From Halobaculum sp. MBLA0147 (lineage in GTDB: Archaea > Halobacteriota > Halobacteria > Halobacteriales > Haloferacaceae), in NCBI RefSeq assembly GCF_041361345.1, contig NZ_JBGKAD010000001.1, forward strand, positions 992,001-1,056,000: DNA of 64,000 nt, given 5' to 3'. Every line of letters begins with the position of its first letter. Position 1 is the stretch's first letter. Shown one piece after another: positions 26,313 to 35,187 of the stretch. Under the pieces are notes generated by a model. It did not search any database. It worked only from the letters and a program-made list of their open reading frames with translations, and had not been told where the DNA came from. The translations under genes were made by a program, and so were the position numbers.

Positions 26313-26321
26313 GGTTAAACG
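26313..26321 (-). promoter_or_regulatory. dnaK core promoter TATA box
   Basis: Read on the minus strand, CGTTTAACC begins about 35 bases before the dnaK ATG at 26286. Haloarchaeal heat-shock genes use TFB/TBP promoters with such boxes; the spacing implies a short leader of a few bases. It is the only good TATA-like match in the intergenic region for this direction. Confidence 0.4.
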
Positions 26322-26556
26322 TTACTGGATCACCTCGTCGGAGCGGCGAGCCCGGGTCGCTGCCGTCTTGCGATTCGCTGCGGCACCGGGGTTCGACGGT
26401 GGGAACTTTTATCACGAACCTCCCGCGCACCGTCGCGGGGGCGCACGGTCGAGTGGCACGGGGGCGAGTGAGTCCGAACGACTCCGGTGGCACCCTCGCT
26501 CGTTGCGTCCGGATCGAAAGGGTGTGCTTTTGCCGGAGCCGGTCGGACGAGGCGAC

Positions 26557-27012
26557 GTGAGTCTGAAGACCGCCGTCGCCGTCCCGTTCCGCAGTGCCGG
26601 GACGCGTCGCCTCGGCGAGGGTGAGTTCGTGGTGGCGCTGTCGTTGGACCGCGACTGGTTCTCGCCGGACCAGGCGAAGCGGCTCGTCGACATCGCAGAG
26701 GGGCGCGGACTGCTCGCACACGACGACGGGGAACTCGTCGCGGAGTTCGAGCCGTCGGCCGTCTCGGTGCCCGAGGACTTCGAACCGGGTGCGGACGTGT
26801 TGACCGAACAGTCGACCTTCGAGCGCGTGATCGACCGCCTCGTCGACGACGGCACGGAGAAGCGCGAGGCCGTCGCCGCCGCCAACGAGCGCCAGTCGAC
26901 CGTCGGCGTGAGTCTCGAAGCCGCAGCCGTGTTGGTCGCCCGCGAACGCGGCGTCGAGGTGGACGACGCCGCCGCCGCGGCCCGTGCCGATCTCCTGGAG
27001 GGAGAGGAGTGA
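26557..27012 (+). CDS. DUF2240 family protein
   Basis: 151 residues from the GTG at 26557, divergent from dnaK. The N-terminal half has [20 protein letters not shown] and [20 protein letters not shown], a helix-turn-helix-like region; the second half is helical ([20 protein letters not shown]) and ends with an acidic helix. This matches archaeal DUF2240 as I recall it. It is cytoplasmic. The next gene is 76 bases downstream on the same strand and may be in the same operon. Function not known. Confidence 0.82.
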   Translation: MSLKTAVAVPFRSAGTRRLGEGEFVVALSLDRDWFSPDQAKRLVDIAEGRGLLAHDDGELVAEFEPSAVSVPEDFEPGADVLTEQSTFERVIDRLVDDGTEKREAVAAANERQSTVGVSLEAAAVLVARERGVEVDDAAAAARADLLEGEE

Positions 27013-27088
27013 CCCGACACGGGGACGGGGAGGACGTGCTCCGGAGTGGTGAACGGGGAGTGGTGTCCGACCTCGGAGGTCGTCGCTG

Positions 27089-27676
27089 ATGGTCCGAGAG
27101 CGACTCGACGACGGGGTGCGGATCGCACAACTACTCGCCTCGGAGCTGTCGGGCGGCGCGACACACCCGGGGTTCCGCGTGGTCGACGCCGACCGCGACG
27201 TGGAGCCGACGCCGGACGGCGCCGTCGCCTACCGCGTCGCCTTCGACCCCGACGAGACCGAGGAGAGCGCCCTCGACACCGGCGGGATCCCCGGAAGCGA
27301 CGACGACGAGGACGGGACCGGAGGTACAGACGCGAGTGACGGAAGTACAGACGCGAGTGACGGAAGTACGGACGCGAGTGACGAGCGTGCAGACACGAGT
27401 GACGGGGGTGCTGGGGAGAGCGGCGACGACGCGTCGGAGTCGACGGAAGACGAGACGGACGACCGCGTCGTCGCGACGGTGCACGTCCACCCGGAGCGGG
27501 CCCACGTCGCCGTCAGAGTGGCACCCGACGCCGCCGCGGCCGCCGCCGAGTCCGCCGCGTTGCGCGTCCGCCCGAAGGCGACACGACCGCCACAGACGCT
27601 CGTGTTCGTCGAGGACGGCGCCGAGGTGAAGCGTGTGCTCGCCGTCTTCCGCGCGGTCGCCGACGCGGTCCGGTGA
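27089..27676 (+). CDS. Haloarchaeal protein with acidic repeat linker
   Basis: 195 residues. Two globular parts, residues 1-68 ([24 protein letters not shown]) and about 128-195 ([38 protein letters not shown]), are separated by a low-complexity Asp/Ser/Thr/Gly linker. The linker contains a 21-base tandem repeat encoding TDASDGS in four copies with the last two diverged. This looks like one small domain split by an expanded acidic insert. Function unknown; it follows the DUF2240 gene. Confidence 0.72.
   Translation: MVRERLDDGVRIAQLLASELSGGATHPGFRVVDADRDVEPTPDGAVAYRVAFDPDETEESALDTGGIPGSDDDEDGTGGTDASDGSTDASDGSTDASDERADTSDGGAGESGDDASESTEDETDDRVVATVHVHPERAHVAVRVAPDAAAAAAESAALRVRPKATRPPQTLVFVEDGAEVKRVLAVFRAVADAVR
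27326..27409. repeat. 21-bp in-frame tandem repeat (TDASDGS)
   Basis: Units start at 27326, 27347, 27368 and 27389. The first two are identical; the last two diverge. The period is a multiple of three so the frame is kept, and the encoded units are acidic and Ser-rich. Confidence 0.85.
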
Positions 27677-27735
27677 GAGAGCGGTCGACTCGCAGACCGT
27701 TCGAGGTCGCGTCGGTCGGGTCCAACCGGCGCCGC

Positions 27736-28833
27736 TCAGGAGGGCACGCCGCGGTCGGCCGGGTCCGGACGGTCGTCGTCCAGCGGGTCCTCGAGATCGC
27801 CCATCACGCTCTCCAAGGTGTCCGTCGCGGTCAACAGCCCGACGACCGCTCCCTCGCTCACGACGAGTGCGAGTTCCTGGTGTTCCGCCTGGAACCGGTC
27901 GAAGGCGTCACTGACGGAGGTGTCCGCGGAGATCGTCATCGGCGGGGCGGCGAGGTCCGCGAACGTCACCTCGCCCGCCTTCAGTTCGTCCGTGCGGTCG
28001 ACGACGCTCGGGACGTAGACGATCCCGACGAAGTCGTCGGGACTCTCGCCGATCAGCGGGTAGCGGGTGTGTGGCGTCTCCGTGATCCGGCGGAGGTTCT
28101 CCGCGACGGACGCCGTCGTCGAGAGGTACGTCACCTCGCTCTCGGGGACCATCTCCTCGCGCACCTCGGTGGTGCCGGCCTCCAGCGCCCGCAACACCTC
28201 GTCGTGACGCTCCTCGGAGAGTTCGCCCTGTTCCAACAGCGAACTCAGTCGCGTGCGGAGTTGGGCGCGCGACTCGATGGCGTCCTCCTCCGTCTCCAGC
28301 CACGCGCCGGTCATCTCGATCCCGAACAGCCGCAGCGTCAGCTTCGCGACCCAGTCGCCGAGTTTGATGATCGGCGAGATGATCACGTAGAACCAGTACA
28401 GCGGCGCGGCGCCGTACCGACAGACGAACCGCGAGCGCTCGACGCCGAGGTACGTCGGCGTCTGCTCGCCGTGTGTCAGGTGGATCAGGTTGATGATGAA
28501 GTACGCGATGAAGGCGCCGGCGCCGACCGACGCCAGCGCGGTGCCGCCGAACAGCGGCTCGAACAGCGCCGCCAGCGCCGGCTCGGCGACGATCCCGACC
28601 GCGATACTGGAGGCGGTGATCCCGACCTGACACGTCGTCAGGTACAACTCCAGATCCTGTGTCATCTCCCAGGCCCGTTCCAGTCGCCCGTCGCCGTCGA
28701 GGAACTCCTGCTCGGAGAACTGTCGCGCACGAGTCAACGCGAACTCGATCGCGACGAAGAACCCGTTCGCGAGGATCAACAGCAGTCCGGCGACGAGTCG
28801 AACCACGATCGCTGCCGTACTCAGGTCGGCCAT
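27736..28833 (-). CDS. CNNM/CBS domain membrane protein (CorC/HlyC type)
   Basis: 365 residues from the ATG at 28833. The N-terminal CNNM (DUF21) domain has helices around residues 8-28, 60-85, 95-115 and 130-150, with motifs NGFFVAIEFALTRAR, LTTCQVGITASSIAVGI and HLTHGEQTPTYLGVE typical of the family. The cytoplasmic part has a CBS pair: MVPESEVTYLSTTASVAENL and ISADTSVSDAFDRFQAEHQ. These are related to the Mg2+/Co2+ efflux-linked CorC/CorB proteins. The transporter-associated CorC_HlyC domain at the C-terminus is absent, so it is a short form. Confidence 0.9.
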   Translation of the reverse strand: MADLSTAAIVVRLVAGLLLILANGFFVAIEFALTRARQFSEQEFLDGDGRLERAWEMTQDLELYLTTCQVGITASSIAVGIVAEPALAALFEPLFGGTALASVGAGAFIAYFIINLIHLTHGEQTPTYLGVERSRFVCRYGAAPLYWFYVIISPIIKLGDWVAKLTLRLFGIEMTGAWLETEEDAIESRAQLRTRLSSLLEQGELSEERHDEVLRALEAGTTEVREEMVPESEVTYLSTTASVAENLRRITETPHTRYPLIGESPDDFVGIVYVPSVVDRTDELKAGEVTFADLAAPPMTISADTSVSDAFDRFQAEHQELALVVSEGAVVGLLTATDTLESVMGDLEDPLDDDRPDPADRGVPS

Positions 28834-29003
28834 CGCCCGCCAGTTACCGAGCCGGCGTGGAAAAAGCGGCGACGAGTGTCCGACGGCGAGCCGCCACCCG
28901 GGTGCGCCGCGTCCGTGGTCGGACCCGACCTGCGAACTCCCACCGAAGATCGAACCCGGACACGACCACAACGCGCTTTCGCGCGGGACTCGTACGGCGG
29001 ACG

Positions 29004-30302
29004 ATGACCGACTTGGACGACTCGCTCCCGCGGCGCGAGTTCCTGAAGGCCGCCGTCGCGGCGGGCGGCACCGCGGCGCTGTCCGCCTGCGTCGGGCGGT
29101 TGGCGGGCGACGACACCGCGACGCCGCCGCCGATCCCGACCGGCGACGGGCCCGACGCCCACCCGGACCGGCAACACGCCTGGAACGACTACACCCGGAC
29201 CGACGACGCCGGCAACACGCTGCTGCCTCGCCACCAGGTGCTCCTCTACTGTGACCTCCCGGACGACGGACCGCCCACTGAGGCGGCGCGGGAGACGGTC
29301 GCGGCCGCACTCGACGCACTCGACGAGGCGTACGCCTGGAGTCACGAGGGGTTGCTCCACTCCGTCGCCTACTCGCCGGCGTACTTCGACCGCTACGAGA
29401 CGCCCCTCGCCGGGGTCGAGTTGCCACGACCGGAACCGCTCGCGGACTTCGAGACGCCCGAGTTCGACGAGCAGGACCTGTTGGTCCACCTCGCGTCTGA
29501 CCGGCCGGACGCGGTGTTGGCCGCCGACGCGGCGCTCCGTGGGGAGCGGGAGACGGCCAACGGCGTCGCGGTCCCGTCGCTGACGGACGCCGTGACGGTC
29601 GCGGACCGCCGGACTGGGTTCGTCGGCGCGGGCCTCCCACGCGAGCGGGGCGCGGGGCTGGAGGGCGTGCCGGCCGACAACCCGATCCCGGAGGCGTCGC
29701 CGCTGTTCATGGGGTTCGTCGCCGGCTTCCGGCGGAACCAGGCGAGCGAGTCGTTCGTCACACTCGCGGCGGGGCCGTTCGCGGGCGGGACGACGAAGGT
29801 GGTGTCGAACTGGCGCCAGCGACTCGCGGACTGGTACGAGGAGCAGAGCTACGACGAGCGCGTGACGGAGTTGTTCTCCCCGCAACACGCCGAGCAGGGG
29901 CTCGTCGAGGGGGTCGGCGAGACCCTCGGCGACGACAGCGGGATCGACGCGTTCCTCGAGAACCTCCCCGAGGTGGCGCGCGAACACGGCCGGATCGGCC
30001 ACGCACAGAAGGCGGCACGGGCGAACCGCGACGCGGACGGGAACGTCCTGCTGCTCCGGCGGCACTTCGAGTCGACGGACGACGACGTGGCGAGCCTCCA
30101 CTTCCCGTCACTCCAGCGCGACGTGCGGGAGTTCGAGGCCGTCAGGCGGGCGATGAACGGTGTCGACGTGACGGACGCGACCCCGGCGGTGCGCCAGCGC
30201 GTGAACAACGGGATCTTGGAGTACGTCTTCGTCCGCCACCGTGGCTACTTCCTCGTGCCGCCGCGGGCGAAGCGGGCACTCCCGCGTCCGGACGGGGAGT
30301 GA
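29004..30302 (+). CDS. Tat-exported lipoprotein, DUF7405 (Dyp-type peroxidase-like)
   Basis: 432 residues. The signal is twin-arginine, LPRREFLKAAVAAGGTAAL, immediately followed by the lipobox LSAC, so it should be a Tat lipoprotein on the outer face of the membrane. The remainder resembles the haloarchaeal DUF7405 family, distantly like Dyp-type peroxidases and iron-deprivation proteins such as EfeB: note GFVAGFRRNQASES, EQGLVEGVGETLG and a late H-x-R segment, RVNNGILEYVFVRHRGYFL. Heme ligation is not proven. A 26-base minisatellite begins 31 bases after the stop. Confidence 0.8.
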   Translation: MTDLDDSLPRREFLKAAVAAGGTAALSACVGRLAGDDTATPPPIPTGDGPDAHPDRQHAWNDYTRTDDAGNTLLPRHQVLLYCDLPDDGPPTEAARETVAAALDALDEAYAWSHEGLLHSVAYSPAYFDRYETPLAGVELPRPEPLADFETPEFDEQDLLVHLASDRPDAVLAADAALRGERETANGVAVPSLTDAVTVADRRTGFVGAGLPRERGAGLEGVPADNPIPEASPLFMGFVAGFRRNQASESFVTLAAGPFAGGTTKVVSNWRQRLADWYEEQSYDERVTELFSPQHAEQGLVEGVGETLGDDSGIDAFLENLPEVAREHGRIGHAQKAARANRDADGNVLLLRRHFESTDDDVASLHFPSLQRDVREFEAVRRAMNGVDVTDATPAVRQRVNNGILEYVFVRHRGYFLVPPRAKRALPRPDGE

Positions 30303-30333
30303 CTCGGGAGTGGTGTGTCGGCCGACGGGACGG

Positions 30334-30515
30334 GACGAGAACGGAACGGGACGGGATGGGACGAGAACGGAACGGGACGGGATGGGACGAGAACGGAACG
30401 GGACGGGATGGGACGAGAACGGAACGGGACGGGATGGGACGAGAACGGAACGGGACGGGATGGGACGAGAACGGAACGGGACGGGATGGGACGAGAACGG
30501 GACGGGACGGCTCAG
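30334..30515. repeat. 26-bp minisatellite, about 6-7 copies
   Basis: Units beginning GACGAGAACGGAACGGGACG start at 30334, 30360, 30386, 30412, 30438, 30464 and (diverged) 30490. Copies are almost identical, so the array is young and probably variable in copy number. It lies between the convergent stop codons at 30302 and 30512, and is G-rich on the plus strand with runs of three G. Confidence 0.95.
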
Positions 30516-30802
30516 ATCACGGGCCAGACGAGCAGTGCGGCAGAGACGAGCAGGAGTCCGCCGAGCGAGACACCGACCCCCGCACCGCGGACGGAGAGGG
30601 CGTCGGTCGTGTACAGTCGCGCGACACCGAGACAGACGGCGAGGCCGGCGAGTCCCAGTGTGGCGACACTGACCACACCGGCGGTCGTGTGGAGGGCGCC
30701 GTGACCCGCGTGTGCGCTCGCCGCCGCGACGGCCGTCTGGAGGACGACGACGAGTGCGAGCGCGGTGCGGGTCACGCGACGCCGCGTCCGTCGGGAGAGC
30801 AT
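30512..30802 (-). CDS. Small three-helix membrane protein
   Basis: 96 residues from the ATG at 30802. A basic N-terminus (SRRTRRRVTR) is followed by hydrophobic helices around residues 12-30, 40-60 and 72-93, with AHAGHGALH containing His residues between the first two. It could be a small transporter subunit or a cytochrome-associated protein, but no motif proves this. The stop codon borders the 26-base minisatellite. It converges on the Tat lipoprotein gene and is divergent from the DsbA-like gene. Confidence 0.75.
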   Translation of the reverse strand: MLSRRTRRRVTRTALALVVVLQTAVAAASAHAGHGALHTTAGVVSVATLGLAGLAVCLGVARLYTTDALSVRGAGVGVSLGGLLLVSAALLVWPVI

Positions 30803-31014
30803 ACTCGGACGTACGGTCGTACGGTCGGCGGGAACAAGTACGAATCGGATCGAGTCGACGCACACGCCGTCTGGGGAAACCAGAGCCACGTCGTCGGGAG
30901 CGAAACGAGAACACGTCGTCTGTGGCGAAACCGGCCTTCCACTCCGTCCGCGCGAGTGTCGCCGGCTCGCACGGAACGCCGCCGCTTAACCGCCGCGGAG
31001 CCGAACGGGCGAGC

Positions 31015-31665
31015 GTGACACCAGACGACGACACACTCGCGGTGTACTCGGACTTCGTCTGTCCGTTCTGTTACCTCGGTCGTGCCGCCTTGCGGGAGTA
31101 CCTCGCGGACGCCGCGGACCCGCCGACGGTCGAGTGGCGACTGTTCGACCTGCGCGGGTACAAACGCGGCCCGGACGGCGACCTCCGAGAGGACGTCGAC
31201 GACGGGAAGGACGACGACTACTTCGAGCAGGTGCGCGAGAACGTCGCGCGCCTCCGCGAGACGTACGACGTGGAGATGCGCGACTTCGACGATCTCCCCG
31301 AGGTAGACTCGTGGGACACCCAGCAGGCGGCGCTGTACGTCCGGCAGACGTACGACGAGGAACAGTTTCACGACTTCTACGATGCGGTGATGGACGCCTA
31401 CTGGCGCGACGGCGACGACATCGCGGACCCGGACGTGGTCGCGGAGATCGCGGAGAGTGTCGGCGTCGGCGGCGACGAGGTCCGCAGTGCGATGGCCGAC
31501 GAGCGCCTCGCCGAGGAGTTGGCCAACCGGTTCGACGACGCGACGGAGCTGGGGATCAGCGGCATCCCGACGTTCGTCTACGACGGCCACGCCGCTCGCG
31601 GCGCGGTGCCCCCGGAACACCTCGAACGACTGGTCGAGGGAGCCGACGCCGGCGGCGCGGTCTGA
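31015..31665 (+). CDS. DsbA family oxidoreductase (FrnE-like)
   Basis: 216 residues from a GTG at 31015, with a TTAAC box about 30 bases upstream. The thioredoxin fold has the active-site CPFC (Cys16 and Cys19) in YSDFVCPFCYLG, a long helical insertion (residues about 60-165), and the cis-Pro loop SGIPTFVYDG. There is no signal peptide, so it is a cytoplasmic FrnE/2-hydroxychromene isomerase-like DsbA protein, probably acting on thiols. The last codons and stop are echoed by a 22-base tandem repeat downstream. Confidence 0.88.
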   Translation: MTPDDDTLAVYSDFVCPFCYLGRAALREYLADAADPPTVEWRLFDLRGYKRGPDGDLREDVDDGKDDDYFEQVRENVARLRETYDVEMRDFDDLPEVDSWDTQQAALYVRQTYDEEQFHDFYDAVMDAYWRDGDDIADPDVVAEIAESVGVGGDEVRSAMADERLAEELANRFDDATELGISGIPTFVYDGHAARGAVPPEHLERLVEGADAGGAV

Positions 31666-31712
31666 GCCGGCCAGCGGCGCGATCTGAGTCGGCCAGCGGC
31701 GCGATCTGAATC
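31644..31712. repeat. 22-bp tandem repeat echoing the DsbA-like gene's stop region
   Basis: Three units end in TGA at 31665 (gene stop), 31687 and 31709. The gene ends Gly-Gly-Ala-Val-stop; the two echoes read Ser-Gly-Ala-Ile-stop. Since 22 is one more than a multiple of three, the three stops fall in the three different frames. Confidence 0.85.
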
Positions 31713-31756
31713 GGTCGACGACGGATGTTACCTCAACCACGACACGAGAGAGACAC

Positions 31757-33001
31757 TCAGATCTCGAACCGCCCGTCGATCACGGTCTCGGCGACGGCAC
31801 GGAGGTAGTCGGCGTGGGCGTGGTGGTCGCTGTCGGCGCCGGCGGCGACGCTGCGGCGGTGGAGGTCCGCACACACCGCCGCGAGCGTGAACGCCGCGTG
31901 TGCGAGGAAGTACTCGGGGTCGTCGACGACGATTCCGGTCGCACGCTCGTAGCGGTCGAGCACCGCGCGCCGGGACGGGGTGCCGGGTTCGCTCGTGAAC
32001 GGGGCCATCCCGACGGCGTTGTCCTCGCGGAGGTCGGCGACGGTCGCCTCGCCGTACCGCTCGGCGAACCCGTCGAGGGACGGCGTCACGTCGCCCGCGT
32101 CGCGCCACCGCAACAGGAGGTAGCCGATCTCAACGCGCGGGTCGCCGAGCATCGGTGTCTCCCAGTCGAGCACTGCCGCGACGCGCGGGAGCGGACCGTC
32201 CGTGGCAGTCGTCGCCGTCGCGACCTCGTCACCCCGCGTGCCGGTGGCAGCGCGGGTCGGTACGTCTGCCGTCTCGCCGTTCGGCGCGTTCGCGGCCGCG
32301 TGGTCTGGGTCGTCTGCGTACAGCAGGTTCCCGGGGCGGAAGTCCCCGTGGACGAGTCGCGTGGGCCCGTCAGTGGGCGCGTGCTCGCGGAGCCAGTCGC
32401 CGACGGCGAGCAGGTCGGCGAAGTCGGCCGCGACGGCGTCGGCGACGCGCTCGACGCGTCGCACGTCCGCCGCGACCTGTTCGCGAGGCGTGTGGTGCTC
32501 GCACACGTCGCGGAACTGTGCGACCGGAACGTCGTGGAGCCGCGCGAGCGTGTCGACGGTCTCCCACGTCAGCTGCTCGCGGGCGGCGGGCGTCCGGTAG
32601 CGCTCCGGGAGCCGCGAGCCGAGTGGGACGACCGCACCGTCGCGGTACTCGGTCACGACGAACGGCGCACCGAGGACCGACGGGTCCGTACAGTGTGCGA
32701 CCGGCTCCGGGACCGGGACGGGTGTCTCCACGAGTCGCTCCAACACGGCGTACTCCGTCGCGGTGTCGACGAACAGCGCCGTCTCCCGGAGTTCGTTCGG
32801 CCGGCGGACGACGTACGCGTCCGCCTCCGAGGTGGTCGAGACGGCGACGACGAGGTTGAGCCCGTCCGCGAGCACCGACAGCGAGTCGACCGGCGCCCGG
32901 AGCGTCGCCGCGAGCCACCGCCGCAGCGCCGTCCGCTCGTCGGTACCCAGCGAGCCCCGCTGCTCGGCGTCCAGTGTCACCTCCTCGTCGTCCACTGTCA
33001 C
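31757..33001 (-). CDS. Phosphotransferase family protein (APH/choline kinase fold)
   Basis: 414 residues from the GTG at 33001. Kinase-fold landmarks: a nucleotide region at the N-terminus (LADGLNLVVAV), PFVVTEYRDG at the hinge, the catalytic loop LVHGDFRPGNLLY, and the metal-binding VLDWETPMLGDP. A low-complexity insert of about 40 residues (ANAPNGETADVPT) interrupts the protein between the catalytic loop and the metal motif. It belongs to the ACAD10/APH-like phosphotransferases common in haloarchaea. It lies upstream of no obvious operon; a 78-base gap separates it from an SDR gene upstream on the same strand. Substrate unknown. Confidence 0.87.
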   Translation of the reverse strand: MTVDDEEVTLDAEQRGSLGTDERTALRRWLAATLRAPVDSLSVLADGLNLVVAVSTTSEADAYVVRRPNELRETALFVDTATEYAVLERLVETPVPVPEPVAHCTDPSVLGAPFVVTEYRDGAVVPLGSRLPERYRTPAAREQLTWETVDTLARLHDVPVAQFRDVCEHHTPREQVAADVRRVERVADAVAADFADLLAVGDWLREHAPTDGPTRLVHGDFRPGNLLYADDPDHAAANAPNGETADVPTRAATGTRGDEVATATTATDGPLPRVAAVLDWETPMLGDPRVEIGYLLLRWRDAGDVTPSLDGFAERYGEATVADLREDNAVGMAPFTSEPGTPSRRAVLDRYERATGIVVDDPEYFLAHAAFTLAAVCADLHRRSVAAGADSDHHAHADYLRAVAETVIDGRFEI

Positions 33002-33079
33002 ACTCGTCGAGGCGGGACACCGGGGCAAAAACGCTCCGACGGGGTGTGACGACGGCCCACGGCGTGTGGTGGTGACGCC

Positions 33080-33949
33080 CTACTCCTCGCGCGAGTAGTC
33101 GGCCTCGAACATCTGCGCGGAGGTGGGTGCCGGGTCGCCCTCGGTGAGGTTGTACGGGGCGAACGACTCGACGCCGGCCTCGCGGAGGAGTTCCTCGTCG
33201 TACACCGCCTCGCCGGTGAACTCGTCCGGGTCGCGCGAGAGGATCTCCAGGACCGTGTCGGCGACGATCCGCGGGTGACGCCAGTCGTCTTCCGTCCCGA
33301 GTCCGAAGTATCGCGTCGCCCGCGTGTCGATGGCCGTCACCGGCCAGAAGGTGTTGCAGCCGACGCTCTCGCCGGCGAGTTCACCAGCGAGCGAGAGGGT
33401 GACGAAACTCATCCCGAGTTTCGACCAGCCGTAGGCGGCCTTGCCCGGCGCGCGGTCCGTCGTCACCGGCGGCGCGTTCGTCAACAACCACGCCTCCTCC
33501 CGCTCGCGGAGGTGCGGCAGGAACGCCCGCGAGACGAGGTACGTCCCGCGGACGTTCACCTCGTTCAACAGGTCGAACCGCTTGGCGGGGAGGTCCGCGA
33601 CGTTCGCCAACTGGATCGCGCTGGCGTTGTTGATCACGATGTCCACCTCGCCGAACCGCTCGATGGCGGCCTCGGCCGCCGCCTCGACGGCGTCGGCGTC
33701 CCGGACGTCGAGTTGGATCGCCTCCGACTCGACCCCCAACTCGCGGCACGCCTCGGCCGTCTTCCCGATAGTACCCGACAGGTCCGAGTCGGAGTCGTCG
33801 ACGGTCTTACCGGTCGAGACGACGTTCGCGCCCGCCTCCGCGAGCGCGAGCGCGATCTCCTTCCCGATGCCGCGGGTTGTGCCGGTGACGAACGCAGTCG
33901 AACCGTCGAGGTCCGGCACGTCCAGTGCGTCGAGTCTGGGTGTGTCCAT
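33080..33949 (-). CDS. SDR family oxidoreductase (HSDL2-like)
   Basis: 289 residues from the ATG at 33949. A classical SDR: cofactor motif TGTTRGIG (residues about 22-29), NNAS, catalytic Tyr and Lys in YGWSK, and IVINNASAI. The segment TVDDSDSDLSGTIGKTAEAC between beta2 and alpha3 and the C-terminal extension fit the HSDL2/hydroxysteroid dehydrogenase-like subgroup. It is cytoplasmic. The substrate could be a fatty or branched acyl compound; the sequence does not tell. It shares a divergent intergenic region, containing a 22-base repeat array, with the winged-helix regulator gene. Confidence 0.9.
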   Translation of the reverse strand: MDTPRLDALDVPDLDGSTAFVTGTTRGIGKEIALALAEAGANVVSTGKTVDDSDSDLSGTIGKTAEACRELGVESEAIQLDVRDADAVEAAAEAAIERFGEVDIVINNASAIQLANVADLPAKRFDLLNEVNVRGTYLVSRAFLPHLREREEAWLLTNAPPVTTDRAPGKAAYGWSKLGMSFVTLSLAGELAGESVGCNTFWPVTAIDTRATRYFGLGTEDDWRHPRIVADTVLEILSRDPDEFTGEAVYDEELLREAGVESFAPYNLTEGDPAPTSAQMFEADYSREE

Positions 33950-34012
33950 ACCGCTCCTCTACTCTACACCGACCTAAAGCGTCGGGAAGACAACCCCGCC
34001 CGCGTTGTCGAC

Positions 34013-34111
34013 GGTGGCCCGGTGGTGGTTCTGGGGTGGCCCGGTGGTAGCTCGGCGGTGGCCCGGTGGTAGCTCGACGGTGGCTCGGTGGTGGCTCGGC
34101 AGTGGCTCGCC
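34013..34111. repeat. 22-bp repeat array in a divergent intergenic region
   Basis: Four and a half diverged units with a GGTGGCCCGGTGGTAGCTCG-like consensus start at 34013, 34035, 34057, 34079 and 34101. The array lies between the SDR start (33949, minus) and the regulator start (34168, plus), so it may sit in both promoters. Strongly G-rich on the plus strand. Confidence 0.88.
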
Positions 34112-34167
34112 GAGAGACGGCGACGGCGAGACGAACCTACTTCAGGTGTGGGCACGGACAGTCGGGT

Positions 34168-35070
34168 ATGAGCGACGACGGCGGCAGCGCCGCGGTGTTG
34201 CGGAACAAGCGGGACGCGACCCGCTACCGGATCCTCGTCGAGATCGCCCAGCGGCAGCCGGCCGTGAGCCAGCGGGAGATCGCCGACGAGATCGGCGTCA
34301 CCGCGCAGGCCGTGTCGGAACACCTCGGCGACCTCGTCGAGGAGGGGTACGTCGACCGCGAGGCACGCGGGCGCTACGAGGTGACGAAGGAGGGTGTCGA
34401 CTGGCTGATCTCCGAGACGGACGCGTTGGACGAGTACGTCTCGCACGTCTCCGAGGAGGTGATCGGCGACGTGGAGGTCGACGCCGCACTCGCCGCCGCC
34501 CCGGTCGCCGAAGGTGACCGCGTCCGCCTCTCGATGGAGGACGGCGTGTTGACCGCGCGACCGCTGGGTGGTAGCGAGTCGGACGACGACGGGGGCGACG
34601 AGTCGGGCGGTGAGAGAGGTGGTGGCGCCAACGACACGGATGGCGGCAGCGAGGGAGACGACGGCGACGAGACGGACGGCGCGACCGCGGTCGCGCTCAC
34701 GGACGCGGCGGCCGGCAGCGACGTGGGCGTCACGGAGTTCCAGGGCGTGTTGGACTACGAACTCGGGACGGTGACGGGTGTGGAGGTCCCCTCCGTGCGA
34801 GCGGGCGGGAGCAGTGTGGTCGACACGGAGCGCGTCGCGGCGTTGGCCGCCGACGCCGACGTGATCGCGACCGCGGGGACGGAGGCGCTCGCGGCGGCAC
34901 GCGCGGCGGGGCTCGACCCCGACGTGCGGTTCGGCACCGTCGCGGCCGTCGAGGAGGCGGCGACGAAGGGACTCGACGTCCTCTTGCTCGCCGAGAGCCG
35001 CGAACTCTCGTCGCACGCGGACCGCCTCCGCGACAGCGCCGTGGCCTACGAGGTCGCCAGCGCCGCCTGA
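34168..35070 (+). CDS. Winged-helix transcriptional regulator, DUF7839-like
   Basis: 300 residues from the ATG at 34168. The N-terminal MarR/ArsR-like winged helix, RYRILVEIAQRQPAVSQREI then VTAQAVSEHLGDLVEEGYVD, is clear at residues about 18-75. Then a short helical linker, an acidic low-complexity stretch (about residues 135-180), and a C-terminal domain with alternating GVEVPSVRAGG, VIATAGTEALAAARAAGL and LDVLLLAES, reminiscent of the haloarchaeal DUF7839 family. It probably binds DNA and a ligand. Its target may be the divergent SDR gene; that is inference from position. Confidence 0.82.
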   Translation: MSDDGGSAAVLRNKRDATRYRILVEIAQRQPAVSQREIADEIGVTAQAVSEHLGDLVEEGYVDREARGRYEVTKEGVDWLISETDALDEYVSHVSEEVIGDVEVDAALAAAPVAEGDRVRLSMEDGVLTARPLGGSESDDDGGDESGGERGGGANDTDGGSEGDDGDETDGATAVALTDAAAGSDVGVTEFQGVLDYELGTVTGVEVPSVRAGGSSVVDTERVAALAADADVIATAGTEALAAARAAGLDPDVRFGTVAAVEEAATKGLDVLLLAESRELSSHADRLRDSAVAYEVASAA

Positions 35071-35187
35071 GCCGGCGACGTGAGAGCCCGCCGTCGCGGA
35101 CCGACACCGACCGCGAGTGGACGCCGGTGGGGAGTGACGAATCGAGAATGCACAAACGTCTTGTCGGGTCACGGTGTCGTGCCGGGT

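Noticed and set aside
23716-26556. Upstream extension of the DUF2240 frame to 23716
   Set aside because: The extension is antisense to dnaK; the GTG at 26557 fits the family length.
30303-30511. Open frames through the 26-base minisatellite
   Set aside because: Because the unit length is not a multiple of three the repeat is open in all frames; translations are Arg/Gly/Asn/Glu repeats with no start context.
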